Assembly (NCBI RefSeq): GCF_028292365.1 | Contig: NZ_JAQGMM010000199.1 | Location: 1 to 36,122 of the forward strand | Origin: Caballeronia sp. | GTDB lineage: Bacteria; Pseudomonadota; Gammaproteobacteria; Burkholderiales; Burkholderiaceae | Reading direction: 5' to 3' | Length of the DNA: 36,122 bases | Part shown: positions 16,161 to 23,040 of the stretch, one piece after another | How positions within the stretch are numbered: the stretch's first letter is position 1 | Layout: each line of letters begins with the position of its first letter | The notes under the pieces: generated by a model | The model's input: only the letters and a program-made list of their open reading frames with translations | Database searches by the model: none | Told to the model about the DNA's origin: nothing | Translations under genes and position numbers: made by a program

Positions 16161-16958
16161 ATGCTGCTCGATTTCGATCGTCTTGGACCGTTGCGCTGGG
16201 CGTTGTTAGGCGTTGGCGCAGCCGTGTCGCTGTTCCTCTTGCTGCCGGTGCTGTTTATCGTCGCGTTGTCGTTCGGCGATTCGCAGTGGCTGATGTTTCC
16301 ACCGCCCGGTTGGACCTTGCGCTGGTACGCCATGCTGTTTACTGATCCGGGCTGGCTCGATTCGCTGATGACCAGCGTCGAACTGGGCGTGCTCGTGATG
16401 GTTTTGTCGGTCGTGCTGGGCCTCTTTGCCTCGCTCGCATTGACGCGTGGCAATTTCCGGGGCCGTGCGTTGCTGAAAGCGTTTTTCCTCACGCCGATGG
16501 TACTGCCCGTCGTCGTGCTGGCCGTCGCGCTGTATGGCTTTTTCCTGCGCATCGGGCTCACGGGAACGCTGGTCGGATTCGTGATCGGGCACCTGATCAT
16601 TGCGTTGCCGTTTTCGATCATCGCCATCAGCAATTCGCTCGAGAGTTTCGATACCGCGCTCGAAGATGCCGCGCTGATCTGCGGGGCGAGCCCGTTCGAA
16701 GTGAAGTGGCGCGTCACGCTGCCCGCCATCCGTCTCGGCCTGTTCGCCGCGGCCATCTTCTCGTTCCTCGCATCCTGGGACGAAGTGGTGGTGTCGATTT
16801 TCATGGCGAGTCCGACGTTGCAGACGTTGCCCGTGCGCATCTGGAGCACCTTGCGGCAGGACCTGACGCCTGTGATTGCCGCGGCGTCGTCGCTGCTGGT
16901 CGGATTGACTGTCATCCTGATGTTGCTGGGACTTGTCCTTAAGAGAGGTAAATCGTGA
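16161..16958 (+). CDS. ABC transporter permease (PotC/PotI type)
   Basis: A 265-residue permease with six membrane segments and the EAA motif LESFDTALEDAALICGASPFEVKWRVTLPAIRLGL. The PotC-type sequence FSFLASWDEVVVSIFM follows it. The ATG at 16161 has AGGAG upstream, overlapping the end of the previous gene. Its stop overlaps the GTG start of the ATPase gene (16955-16958). It forms the heterodimeric channel with the preceding permease. Confidence 0.93.
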   Translation: MLLDFDRLGPLRWALLGVGAAVSLFLLLPVLFIVALSFGDSQWLMFPPPGWTLRWYAMLFTDPGWLDSLMTSVELGVLVMVLSVVLGLFASLALTRGNFRGRALLKAFFLTPMVLPVVVLAVALYGFFLRIGLTGTLVGFVIGHLIIALPFSIIAISNSLESFDTALEDAALICGASPFEVKWRVTLPAIRLGLFAAAIFSFLASWDEVVVSIFMASPTLQTLPVRIWSTLRQDLTPVIAAASSLLVGLTVILMLLGLVLKRGKS

Positions 16959-18037
16959 GCGCACCGTTTTTGCAGATTCAACGGCTTCGTAAAACCTACG
17001 ACCAGGTGGTCGCTATCGACCATGTCTCGCTCGATATCAAGAAGGGCGAGTTCATGACTTTCCTCGGGCCGTCGGGCTCGGGCAAGAGCACGACGTTGTA
17101 CATTGTCGCGGGCTTTCAGTCGCCCACCGAAGGACGCGTGCTGCTCGACGGCAAGTCGCTGCTGTCGGTAGCTCCGAACAAGCGCAACATCGGCATGGTG
17201 TTTCAGCGCTATACCCTGTTCCCGCATCTTACGGTCGGGGAGAACGTCGCGTTTCCGCTGCGCGTGCGGCGTCTTCCCGATGCCCAGGTGAAGTCGAAGG
17301 TCGAGCAGATGCTCAAGCTCGTGCACCTCGGCGATTGCCGTGACCGCATGCCGGACCAGTTGTCGGGCGGGATGCAGCAGCGTGTCGCGATTGCCCGCGC
17401 GCTCGCCTACGATCCGCCAGTTCTTCTGATGGACGAACCGCTTTCAGCGCTCGATAAAAAGCTGCGCGAGGAACTGCAGACCGAACTTCGGCGCATTCAC
17501 CAGCAGACCGGCGTGACGATCCTGTATGTGACCCACGACCAGGAAGAGGCACTGCGTCTGTCTGACCGCATCGCGGTGTTCAACAAAGGGCGCATCGAGC
17601 AGGTGGGCAGCGGCGAGGAGCTCTATGCAAAGCCGGCATCGCGCTTTGTCGCGAGTTTCATCGGCAACTCGAATTTCCTGCCGGTTACGCTGGCGGGCAG
17701 CAACGGCTCCTCGCGAGCGGTGTTTCCGAACGGCAAGCCGGTTTCCTTCGGCGGGTTTGATCACGCGCTGAACGATGGTGACAACGGCGCGCTGATGCTT
17801 CGGCCGGAACAGATCCGCATTCGCGCACAGCCGTCGGAGGTGGCGGACGGCGGCCTGCAGGTGATCGTCCGCGATGTCACTTATCTCGGCGACACCATGC
17901 ACTATGCTGTCGCCACGCCCTGGGAACAGGAGATCGCGGTGCGGACATCCATCGGTTCGCATGCGCCGAGCCTGGCGGTCGGTACGCAGGCCTGGCTCGA
18001 ATGGGAGAACGAGAGCGCAAGGGTATTCGCCGCCTGA
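16955..18037 (+). CDS. ABC transporter ATP-binding protein (PotA/PotG type)
   Basis: A 360-residue ATPase with Walker A GPSGSGKST, Q-loop region VFQRYTLFPHLTV, signature LSGGMQQRV, Walker B LLMDEPLSALD and H-switch VTHDQEEAL, all in order. The C-terminal third (about 250-360) is a TOBE-type domain (LMLRPEQIRI, VIVRDVTYLGDTMHYAV). The GTG start overlaps the permease stop (GTGA). It powers the importer encoded just upstream and closes the first operon. The regulator follows after 109 bp containing operator-like sites. Confidence 0.95.
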   Translation: MSAPFLQIQRLRKTYDQVVAIDHVSLDIKKGEFMTFLGPSGSGKSTTLYIVAGFQSPTEGRVLLDGKSLLSVAPNKRNIGMVFQRYTLFPHLTVGENVAFPLRVRRLPDAQVKSKVEQMLKLVHLGDCRDRMPDQLSGGMQQRVAIARALAYDPPVLLMDEPLSALDKKLREELQTELRRIHQQTGVTILYVTHDQEEALRLSDRIAVFNKGRIEQVGSGEELYAKPASRFVASFIGNSNFLPVTLAGSNGSSRAVFPNGKPVSFGGFDHALNDGDNGALMLRPEQIRIRAQPSEVADGGLQVIVRDVTYLGDTMHYAVATPWEQEIAVRTSIGSHAPSLAVGTQAWLEWENESARVFAA

Positions 18038-18092
18038 CGAGGCGAGCCCGATTAAGGCCCGCACAAAGGAATGCAATACGGGTGTGCCATAC

Positions 18093-18119
18093 TTTGGGAT
18101 TCCAAAAACCAGGGATTCC
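18093..18119. promoter_or_regulatory. Variant operators upstream of the GntR gene
   Basis: TTTGG-GATT-CCAAA (18093-18106) is a palindrome with the same geometry (TGG, 4 bp, CCA) as the operators at 11096 and 18954. The core GGGATTCC recurs 16 bp later at 18112-18119. Both fit the shared consensus GGNATNCC. The position 28-54 bp before the regulator start suggests autoregulation with a weaker, divergent site. Confidence 0.55.
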
Positions 18120-18146
18120 GGATATCAGACCGGAGACAAGAAAACC

Positions 18147-18833
18147 ATGACCGATCAAATGCGTGTCGACCGAAGCGCGCCGACGTTGCGTGAGCTGACG
18201 CTAGAAAAATTGCGCGACGCTATTTCGCAGGGCATCTATCATCCCGGCGACCGTTTGATCGAGCGCACGCTATGCGACCAACTGGGTGTCAGCCGGACCG
18301 TGGTGCGTGAAGTTCTGCGGCACCTCGAAACGGAGGGCCTGGTCGAGACGGTGGCGCATTCCGGCCCGATTGTCGCGCGACTCGATCCCGAGCAGGTTCA
18401 GGAGATCTATGAAATCCGCGCGTTGCTCGAGTCCGAAGCGGCGCGAGCGTGTGCCGAGCATGCAACCCCGGCGCTGGTGAAACAGCTACGCGAAATCCGC
18501 AAGGAGATCGAAGATGCGTTCGACCAGTCGGATTTCAAGCGCGTGCTGACCTACACGGAGCGTTTCTACGAAGCCATGTTCACCGGCGGCCACAAGCTGA
18601 TGATGCATCAGGTGGTCAAGTCGCTGAACGCGCGGATCAACCAGTTGCGAGCCGTGACTATTGCGTCGCCAGGACGGGGGGCGGACTCCAATCGCGAGAT
18701 GAACAAGTTGCTGTCCGCTATTGCGAAGAAAGACGGCGATGCTGCCGCTGCGGCATCGCTTGAACATGTGCGTCGCACAGCAGGCATCGTGATGGCCACG
18801 CTTGCCGAGAGGGCTGCCGAAGCCAGCGTGTGA
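18147..18833 (+). CDS. GntR family transcriptional regulator, FCD (FadR) subfamily
   Basis: A 228-residue regulator. The winged-helix domain covers about residues 10-75 (LTLEKLRDAISQGIYHPGDRLIERTLCDQLGVSRTVVREVLRHLETEGLVE). The C-terminal all-helical FCD domain starts near 85 (EIYEIRALLESEAARACAEHA) and includes the metal/ligand region with FYEAMFTGGHKLMMHQV and a late LEHVRRTAG. ATG at 18147 has GGAGA about 10 nt upstream. FCD regulators usually repress catabolic operons and release DNA on binding a carboxylate or related pathway metabolite. It lies between the two operons that share its presumed operator, and a strong terminator follows it. It probably senses the imported compound or an early intermediate. 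Confidence 0.93.
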   Translation: MTDQMRVDRSAPTLRELTLEKLRDAISQGIYHPGDRLIERTLCDQLGVSRTVVREVLRHLETEGLVETVAHSGPIVARLDPEQVQEIYEIRALLESEAARACAEHATPALVKQLREIRKEIEDAFDQSDFKRVLTYTERFYEAMFTGGHKLMMHQVVKSLNARINQLRAVTIASPGRGADSNREMNKLLSAIAKKDGDAAAAASLEHVRRTAGIVMATLAERAAEASV

Positions 18834-18863
18834 TTGCTGCATAACATACGCTCGCACGCTACC

Positions 18864-18891
18864 AAAGCCGTCGACATCGACGGCTTTTTTT
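18864..18891 (+). terminator. Rho-independent terminator after the GntR gene
   Basis: Perfect 9-bp stem AAAGCCGTC (18864-18872) and GACGGCTTT (18879-18887) around a 6-nt loop, ending in a run of seven T residues to 18891. It is 31 bp after the regulator stop and separates the first transcription unit from the second. Confidence 0.92.
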
Positions 18892-18953
18892 CGCCTCCAG
18901 GTTATCCCAGCGTGCTCTCGTAAACCCCTCAATCGTCGAAAATTCTTGCATCC

Positions 18954-18977
18954 AGTAATATGGAATACCATAATATT
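18954..18977. promoter_or_regulatory. GntR-type operator upstream of the DUF1185-hydrolase-reductase operon
   Basis: ATGGAATACCATAATATT at 18960-18977 is identical over 18 bases to the palindrome at 11102-11119, more than 7.8 kb away. Upstream bases GTAAT extend the left arm imperfectly. It lies 53-77 bp before the start of the second operon, downstream of the terminator. An exact repeat at this distance in two promoter regions indicates control by one regulator. Confidence 0.8.
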
Positions 18978-19030
18978 TAGACGACGCCATCGCATGAAGC
19001 CGCGGCGTTTTTGCCACCGGAGAAAACCCC

Positions 19031-19618
19031 ATGAAACTTGAGATTCGCAAGCTGGTCACCTATGTGGAAGACACCTTCATTGAAGGCGGTAAAGCGGCTG
19101 AGCGGCCGTTGAAGCTGTTCGCGGCGGCAGCCGTGCTACGCAATCCGTGGGCGGGGCGTGGTTTCGTCGAAGACCTGCGTCCGGAGATTCACGGACTTGC
19201 GCCGCAACTGGGCGAGATCCTGACGGCTGAGATCCTGCGAATCGCCGGATCAGGCGCAGCGGTGGAGGGTTATGGGAAAGCGGCGATTGTCGGGACGTCG
19301 GGCGAAGTCGAACATGCATCGGCGCTGATTCACACACTGCGTTTTGGCAACAAGTTCCGCGAAGCGGTTGGCGCGAAGAGCTATTTGAGTTTCACGAATT
19401 TGCGCGGTGGTCCTAACTGTCCGGTGACCATTCCACTCATGCACAAGGGCGACGAAGGCATGCGCTCGCATTACCTCACCATCCAGTTCTCGATCATCGA
19501 TGCCCCCGGCCCCGATGAACTCGTGATTGCGCTGGGTGCATCGATTGGCGGGCGGCCGCATCATCGGATTGGCGACCGCTATCAGGATCTGAAGGAGCTT
19601 GGGTCCAATGAAGCATGA
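19031..19618 (+). CDS. DUF1185 / 'amino acid synthesis' family protein (PF06684)
   Basis: The 195-residue protein matches the family formerly called DUF1185 across its length: IRKLVTYVEDTFIEGGKAAERPLKLFAAAAVLRNPWAGRGFVEDL, then GYGKAAIVGTSGEVEHASALIHTLRFGNKFREAVGAKSYLSFTNLRG, and GASIGGRPHHRIGDRYQDL. The family name is historical and no reaction is firmly established. Members recur beside hydrolases and oxidoreductases in catabolic loci. Start ATG at 19031 follows GGAGAAAACCCC. The 3' end overlaps the alpha/beta hydrolase start by 11 nt. Within this pathway it is the component whose chemistry is least known and most worth testing. Confidence 0.85.
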   Translation: MKLEIRKLVTYVEDTFIEGGKAAERPLKLFAAAAVLRNPWAGRGFVEDLRPEIHGLAPQLGEILTAEILRIAGSGAAVEGYGKAAIVGTSGEVEHASALIHTLRFGNKFREAVGAKSYLSFTNLRGGPNCPVTIPLMHKGDEGMRSHYLTIQFSIIDAPGPDELVIALGASIGGRPHHRIGDRYQDLKELGSNEA

Positions 19619-20435
19619 AACCATGACTGGCCATGCGCCGATGAACGGCGTGTTCGACGGCACCGCGTATAGCGTGGCAGGCGAGGGGCCGGCGCTCATC
19701 CTGATCCACGGCGTGGGGATGAACCGAAGCGTGTGGGCGCCCCAGGTGGACGCGTTGCAGTTGTGTTTTCGCGTTGTGTCATATGACATGCTGGGCCACG
19801 GCGCAAGCCGCTTGCCGGCGGTCTCCCCCGCACTCGATGAATACGCTGCTCAGCTCGCAGCACTGCTGGACCATTTGCAGATCGACGTGGCGCATGTAGT
19901 GGGTCACTCGATGGGTTCGCTGATCGCGCTTGAGTTTGCGCTGCAGTATCCGCAGCGGGTGGCGAGCGTGGTTGCGCTGAACGCGGTGTACGACCGCACG
20001 CCAATGCAGCGGACCGCGGTAATGCAGCGCGCGGCGTCGCTGGAAGGCGGGGGGCTTGAGCAACCGAGCATTGATGCCACGGTGGCACGCTGGTTCGACG
20101 ATCCCGTGCCGGGTCATCTCGCGCCGGTGGCGGAGCTTGTGCGTTCGTTGCTTGCGACGGTGAACCCTGAGGGTTATGCACGGACGTACCGGTTGTTTGC
20201 GAGTTCGGACCAGGCGCATGTCGGGCGTTTGCCTCAACTCGCCATGCCCGCGTTGTTCATGACCGGTGAGTGCGATCCGAATTCGAGTCCCGCGATGTCG
20301 CATTCGATGGCGGCTGCTGCGCCGCGCGGACGCGCCGAAATCATTGCGAATGAACGGCATATGATGAACGTCACCGCGCCGGCGATCGTGAACCAGCGGC
20401 TGGTGCAGTTCATTCGTGAAGCGAGTCGCGCCTGA
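19608..20435 (+). CDS. Alpha/beta hydrolase
   Basis: The 275-residue protein has the alpha/beta-hydrolase elements in order: oxyanion segment LILIHGVGMNRSVW, DMLGHGASRLP, nucleophile elbow GHSMGS with Ser101, acid Asp223 in MTGECDPNSSP, and His251 in NERHMMN. ATG at 19608 is chosen because AAGGAG lies 10 nt upstream, inside the preceding gene; a TTG at 19599 and an ATG at 19623 are alternatives. It probably cleaves an ester, amide, carbamate or C-C bond in the pathway. The position beside a flavin reductase and a luciferase-type enzyme recalls RutD in the Rut pathway, but this is similarity of arrangement only. Confidence 0.9.
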   Translation: MKHETMTGHAPMNGVFDGTAYSVAGEGPALILIHGVGMNRSVWAPQVDALQLCFRVVSYDMLGHGASRLPAVSPALDEYAAQLAALLDHLQIDVAHVVGHSMGSLIALEFALQYPQRVASVVALNAVYDRTPMQRTAVMQRAASLEGGGLEQPSIDATVARWFDDPVPGHLAPVAELVRSLLATVNPEGYARTYRLFASSDQAHVGRLPQLAMPALFMTGECDPNSSPAMSHSMAAAAPRGRAEIIANERHMMNVTAPAIVNQRLVQFIREASRA

Positions 20436-20489
20436 TCACGCGAGCCACTTGTGGTCAGTGTTTCAGTCGCTAATTCAAGGAGTAAAAGC

Positions 20490-21410
20490 ATGAACGAGCC
20501 TTCCTTCGATACGAGCGAATTTCGCCGTGCATTAGGCGCATTCGTGACGGGTGTGACAGTGGTGACGACCATTCAACCCGATGGTTCACCGCGTGGTTTT
20601 ACTGCGAACTCGTTCACGTCCGTGTCGCTTGATCCGGCGTTGATCCTGGTGTGTATCGCTAAGACGGCCTCCAGCCATCCGGTGTTTTCGGAGGCTCAGC
20701 GTTTTGCGGTCAGCGTACTTGCTGAGGATCAGCGGCCGGTATCGGGCGTGTTTGCATCGAAGAGTGCGGACAAGTTCGGGCAGGTCGGCTGGCATGCGCG
20801 ACGCACCGGCAGCCCGGTGATGGACGGCGCGGCGGCGTGTTTCGACTGCGAGACACATCAGGTGGTGGATGCGGGGGACCACATCATCCTGATTGGGCGC
20901 GTGGTGGATTTCACGCACACGAGCGCGACGCCGCTGGGCTATTGCCGTGGTGCTTATGTGGATTTCAGTTTGTCGCAGGAGGCGTTGGCCGCGACCGGCC
21001 AGCGAGCCCAGGTTGGAGCGATCCTCGAGCATCCCGCGGGTCTTGTGCTGATCGAGACAGCGTCGGGGGCGTTGCAATTACCCATTGGGACGCGGTTGGA
21101 ACCACTTGCGGACGCGGCTAGTTTGCGCGGCGTGCTGGAGCGGTATCGGCTGAATGCGAACCTGGATTTTCTGTTCGCCGTGTTTGAGGAGAAGGGCATC
21201 ACCCATATTTATTACCGGGGGCGCATTGTTGATGATGCACCTGCGGGCGCGGATGTACGGTATGTGCCGCTCGGCGCAATCCCCTGGGACCGGATCCGCG
21301 ATCCGGCTGTCGAGTCCATGCTGCGACGCTATGTGAAGGAGAGAACGGAGGATGCGTTCGGGATTTATGTGGGCGATGTGGAGAAAGGGATGGTGCAAGC
21401 ATTAGGATGA
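20490..21410 (+). CDS. Flavin reductase with an additional C-terminal Nudix-like domain
   Basis: Residues 1-165 form a flavin reductase domain (PF01613): FRRALGAFVTGVTVVTTIQPDGSPRGFTANSFTSVSLDPALILVCI, then FAVSVLAEDQ. This supplies reduced FMN from NAD(P)H. Stand-alone reductases are about 160-190 residues; this protein has 306. The extra part (about 170-306) reads like a Nudix fold: a strand VGAILEHPAGLVLIE, LQLPIGTRLEP at the Nudix-loop position, LDFLFAVFEEKGITHIYYRGRI, then VPLGAIPWDRIRDPA and a terminal FGIYVGD. The Nudix box itself lacks the REUxEE residues. ATG at 20490 follows AAGGAG by 7 nt. It is the probable electron supplier for the monooxygenase at 11266. Confidence 0.88.
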   Translation: MNEPSFDTSEFRRALGAFVTGVTVVTTIQPDGSPRGFTANSFTSVSLDPALILVCIAKTASSHPVFSEAQRFAVSVLAEDQRPVSGVFASKSADKFGQVGWHARRTGSPVMDGAAACFDCETHQVVDAGDHIILIGRVVDFTHTSATPLGYCRGAYVDFSLSQEALAATGQRAQVGAILEHPAGLVLIETASGALQLPIGTRLEPLADAASLRGVLERYRLNANLDFLFAVFEEKGITHIYYRGRIVDDAPAGADVRYVPLGAIPWDRIRDPAVESMLRRYVKERTEDAFGIYVGDVEKGMVQALG

Positions 21411-21804
21411 TGCGTTCGCACCCGCCCGGGTGTCTGGACGCAGATAACCCCGCTGACGCGTTGCTTGACGGCTTTCCCGTGCACATCGACTGCTTCAGTT
21501 TGGGCGGCCGTGGCGAACCTCCCCAAATTGACGGGGCCCGCCGAACCGATCGTGATGATGCCCGATACGTTCGGCGTAAATGAGCACAACGCGCACAACG
21601 CGCAAACTCAACGCGAACAATCAGAAGGAACTGCCGTTTCCGAAAATGACCGGGCGAACGGTTCCTGAATCTTCGTCCTCGGGTGGCGCTGCTCAATGGC
21701 CGCGCAGGCGCACATCGCCCGCTGCCGCAAGGCATGCGGGGCGCTGCTATTTGCATCAACGGTTTGCCCACCGGATGGTTCCCACCGGGCTCTGGCGAGC
21801 AGCT
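21411..21804. other. Intergenic stretch without a convincing gene
   Basis: This 394-bp gap lies between the flavin reductase and the H-NS-like gene, which converge on it. Short open frames occur on both strands. The most protein-like is on the minus strand (about 21598-21411, with FTPNVSGIITIGSAGPVNLGRF), but it has no ribosome binding site and runs into the reductase gene antisense. It may be a gene remnant. A short GC hairpin CACCCG-CC-CGGGTG lies at about 21420-21436, and an 8-bp direct repeat CCCACCGG occurs twice near 21766-21788. Confidence 0.4.
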
Positions 21805-22122
21805 TTAAACCCGGTAAAACTCGATATCCTGCCCGGCATGCTGAGCGCGTTTCAACCACTCTGGCATGTCACCCGTCCCGTCCCACGTGTCGCCGTTTGC
21901 GCTTCTGAATACCGGCGTAGTGCCGTTGGCGTTCTCGGGCAACGAGGGCATTGACGGCAACGCGCGCTTCGAAGCCGCGCTCGAACCGTTGGTCATGGGA
22001 GGAGGGGTAACGGAAACCTGCACGTCGGCCAATGCTTCGGCCAGCGCTGTTTCGGTAATGCCAAACTCAGCCATTCGGCTGCGCAAATAGGCAATGATGC
22101 TGTCTCGCTTTCTTTCGTCCAC
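21805..22122 (-). CDS. H-NS histone-like family small protein (divergent DNA-binding motif)
   Basis: A 105-residue protein starting with GTG (22122), with AGGAC 5 nt upstream. The N-terminal 35 residues (DSIIAYLRSRMAEFGITETALAEALA) resemble the end of the H-NS oligomerisation helix (IKALIAEYGLTAEDL in Burkholderia homologues). A proline/serine-rich linker (36-70) leads to VFRSANGDTWDGTGDMPEWL, the equivalent of the H-NS C-terminal YRDPxTGxTWSGRGRxPxWL. The DNA-contacting RGR is replaced by GTG with an aspartate on each side. It may bind DNA differently or modulate other H-NS proteins. The neighbourhood is gene-poor and looks acquired or drifting. Confidence 0.65.
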   Translation of the reverse strand: MDERKRDSIIAYLRSRMAEFGITETALAEALADVQVSVTPPPMTNGSSAASKRALPSMPSLPENANGTTPVFRSANGDTWDGTGDMPEWLKRAQHAGQDIEFYRV

Positions 22123-22528
22123 GGCTGTCCTGATTCAGCTTTTACTTTCTTGAAGGCGAGCCATCTGCCCGCGCGGACCGGGGCGGCTCGAGGAATGTGT
22201 GGGTTGACTAAAATCGTGGCGCGCCGAGTGACGCGCGTCAATTAGTGTAATACCGCAAATTGCCGCTTTAACCCGCAGCGCCCGATAATCGGACTCTGGC
22301 GGGCAAGCGGCTCGACAAACTGGTTACTGTGTTTGAGATCGGTGCGAGATGCGTAAGCCGCCGGATCAGCGGCTGTAGCTCACGACCAGATCGGTGCACG
22401 GCTGGCGGCTGCGCATGTTTCAAATGCACCATGCATGCAACCGCTAATTTCAACAATTCGTCCAGACAACCGCGGGCGCCACAAGGAAATGATAGCGCCG
22501 AATGCCGCTATTGTATGCCTAAATCATT
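22123..22528. other. Intergenic stretch between two leftward small genes
   Basis: No convincing gene is seen in 406 bp. A weak hairpin for the end of the 81-residue gene is ATAGCG (22492-22497) with CGCTAT (22506-22511), lacking a clear T run. GC-rich palindromes GGCGCGCC and GACGCGCGTC near 22218-22240 lie between TTGAC and GTCAA and could belong to the H-NS-like gene promoter. Confidence 0.4.
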
Positions 22529-22774
22529 TTAGCGATTATGTTGCTCGCCCGGTAATTCCGCGCCGTGTGCACGAATTGCAGCGATGAGTTCGGCCGGCGT
22601 GATTTCATAACGCACTTCACGATGGATGCCGGCCTTCCTTTCATCAACCTCTATCAGCAGGACGGCCTTGCCGTCGGGCGCAGGTTCGAGGCGCAACGTC
22701 CGCACTTCCTGACCGGTGGCTTCATCGCGCTCCGTCAGCAAGGTCATGGATCCTGTGGCGGGACTTCTGGTCAT
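22529..22774 (-). CDS. Conserved hypothetical small protein (81 aa)
   Basis: The product is not recognised. It is short, soluble and acidic-basic mixed: TLRLEPAPDGKAVLLIEVDERKAGIHREVRYEITPAELIAAIRAHG suggests two or three beta strands followed by a helix. The ATG at 22774 has GGGAG 7 nt upstream, which supports real translation; an internal methionine at residue 10 is a weaker start. It stands alone between two gene-poor stretches. An 11-bp periodic repeat lies about 200 bp upstream. Confidence 0.6.
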   Translation of the reverse strand: MTRSPATGSMTLLTERDEATGQEVRTLRLEPAPDGKAVLLIEVDERKAGIHREVRYEITPAELIAAIRAHGAELPGEQHNR

Positions 22775-22872
22775 TCATTTTCTCCCTTCCGATATCCAAC
22801 ATCTTATCTGTTGAGACCTTCGAACGGCTTACCCGCCGCCGCCATTCGCAGGAAGGCACTAAAAGCGGGCGC

Positions 22873-22901
22873 AGGACGGCGGATCTCAAAGCCGCCGTCC
22901 T
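22873..22901. other. Perfect 10-bp inverted repeat (hairpin)
   Basis: AGGACGGCGG (22873-22882) and CCGCCGTCCT (22892-22901) can form a 10-bp stem with a 9-nt loop. It lies downstream of the leftward YhbW-like gene. On that strand it is followed by a weak CTTTT, so it may work as an inefficient terminator. Confidence 0.55.
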
Positions 22902-22968
22902 CATTATTGCTTGTCAAAACGATACCCGTCCAGCGTCCGAATGCGTGTTCGCCGCGCCGCTTAACTGC

Positions 22969-23023
22969 TGACATCGGTTTGATATCTGCTTGACATCGGT
23001 GTGACATCCGCTTGATGTCCGGG
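22969..23023. repeat. Five consecutive 11-bp degenerate direct repeats (TGACATC-type)
   Basis: The units TGACATCGGTT, TGATATCTGCT, TGACATCGGTG, TGACATCCGCT and TGATGTCCGGG follow each other without gaps from 22969 to 23023. The first and third differ at one base. A period of 11 bp places each copy on nearly the same face of the helix. The array lies just past the end of the YhbW-like gene and about 200 bp upstream of the 81-residue gene. Confidence 0.8.
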
Positions 23024-23040
23024 AAGCAATGGAGCGGGCG

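Noticed and set aside
16145..17326. Minus-strand 393-codon open frame
   Set aside because: Antisense to the second permease and the ATPase; low-complexity Ser/Arg/Asn-rich translation with no domain.
21580..21954. Plus-strand 124-codon frame after the flavin reductase
   Set aside because: It overlaps the H-NS-like gene antisense, and its second half is a shadow of that gene. The first half alone is too short to judge.
22804..23007. Minus-strand 67-codon frame in the gap upstream of the 81-residue gene
   Set aside because: It runs through the 10-bp hairpin and into the 11-bp repeats, with no good start signal.
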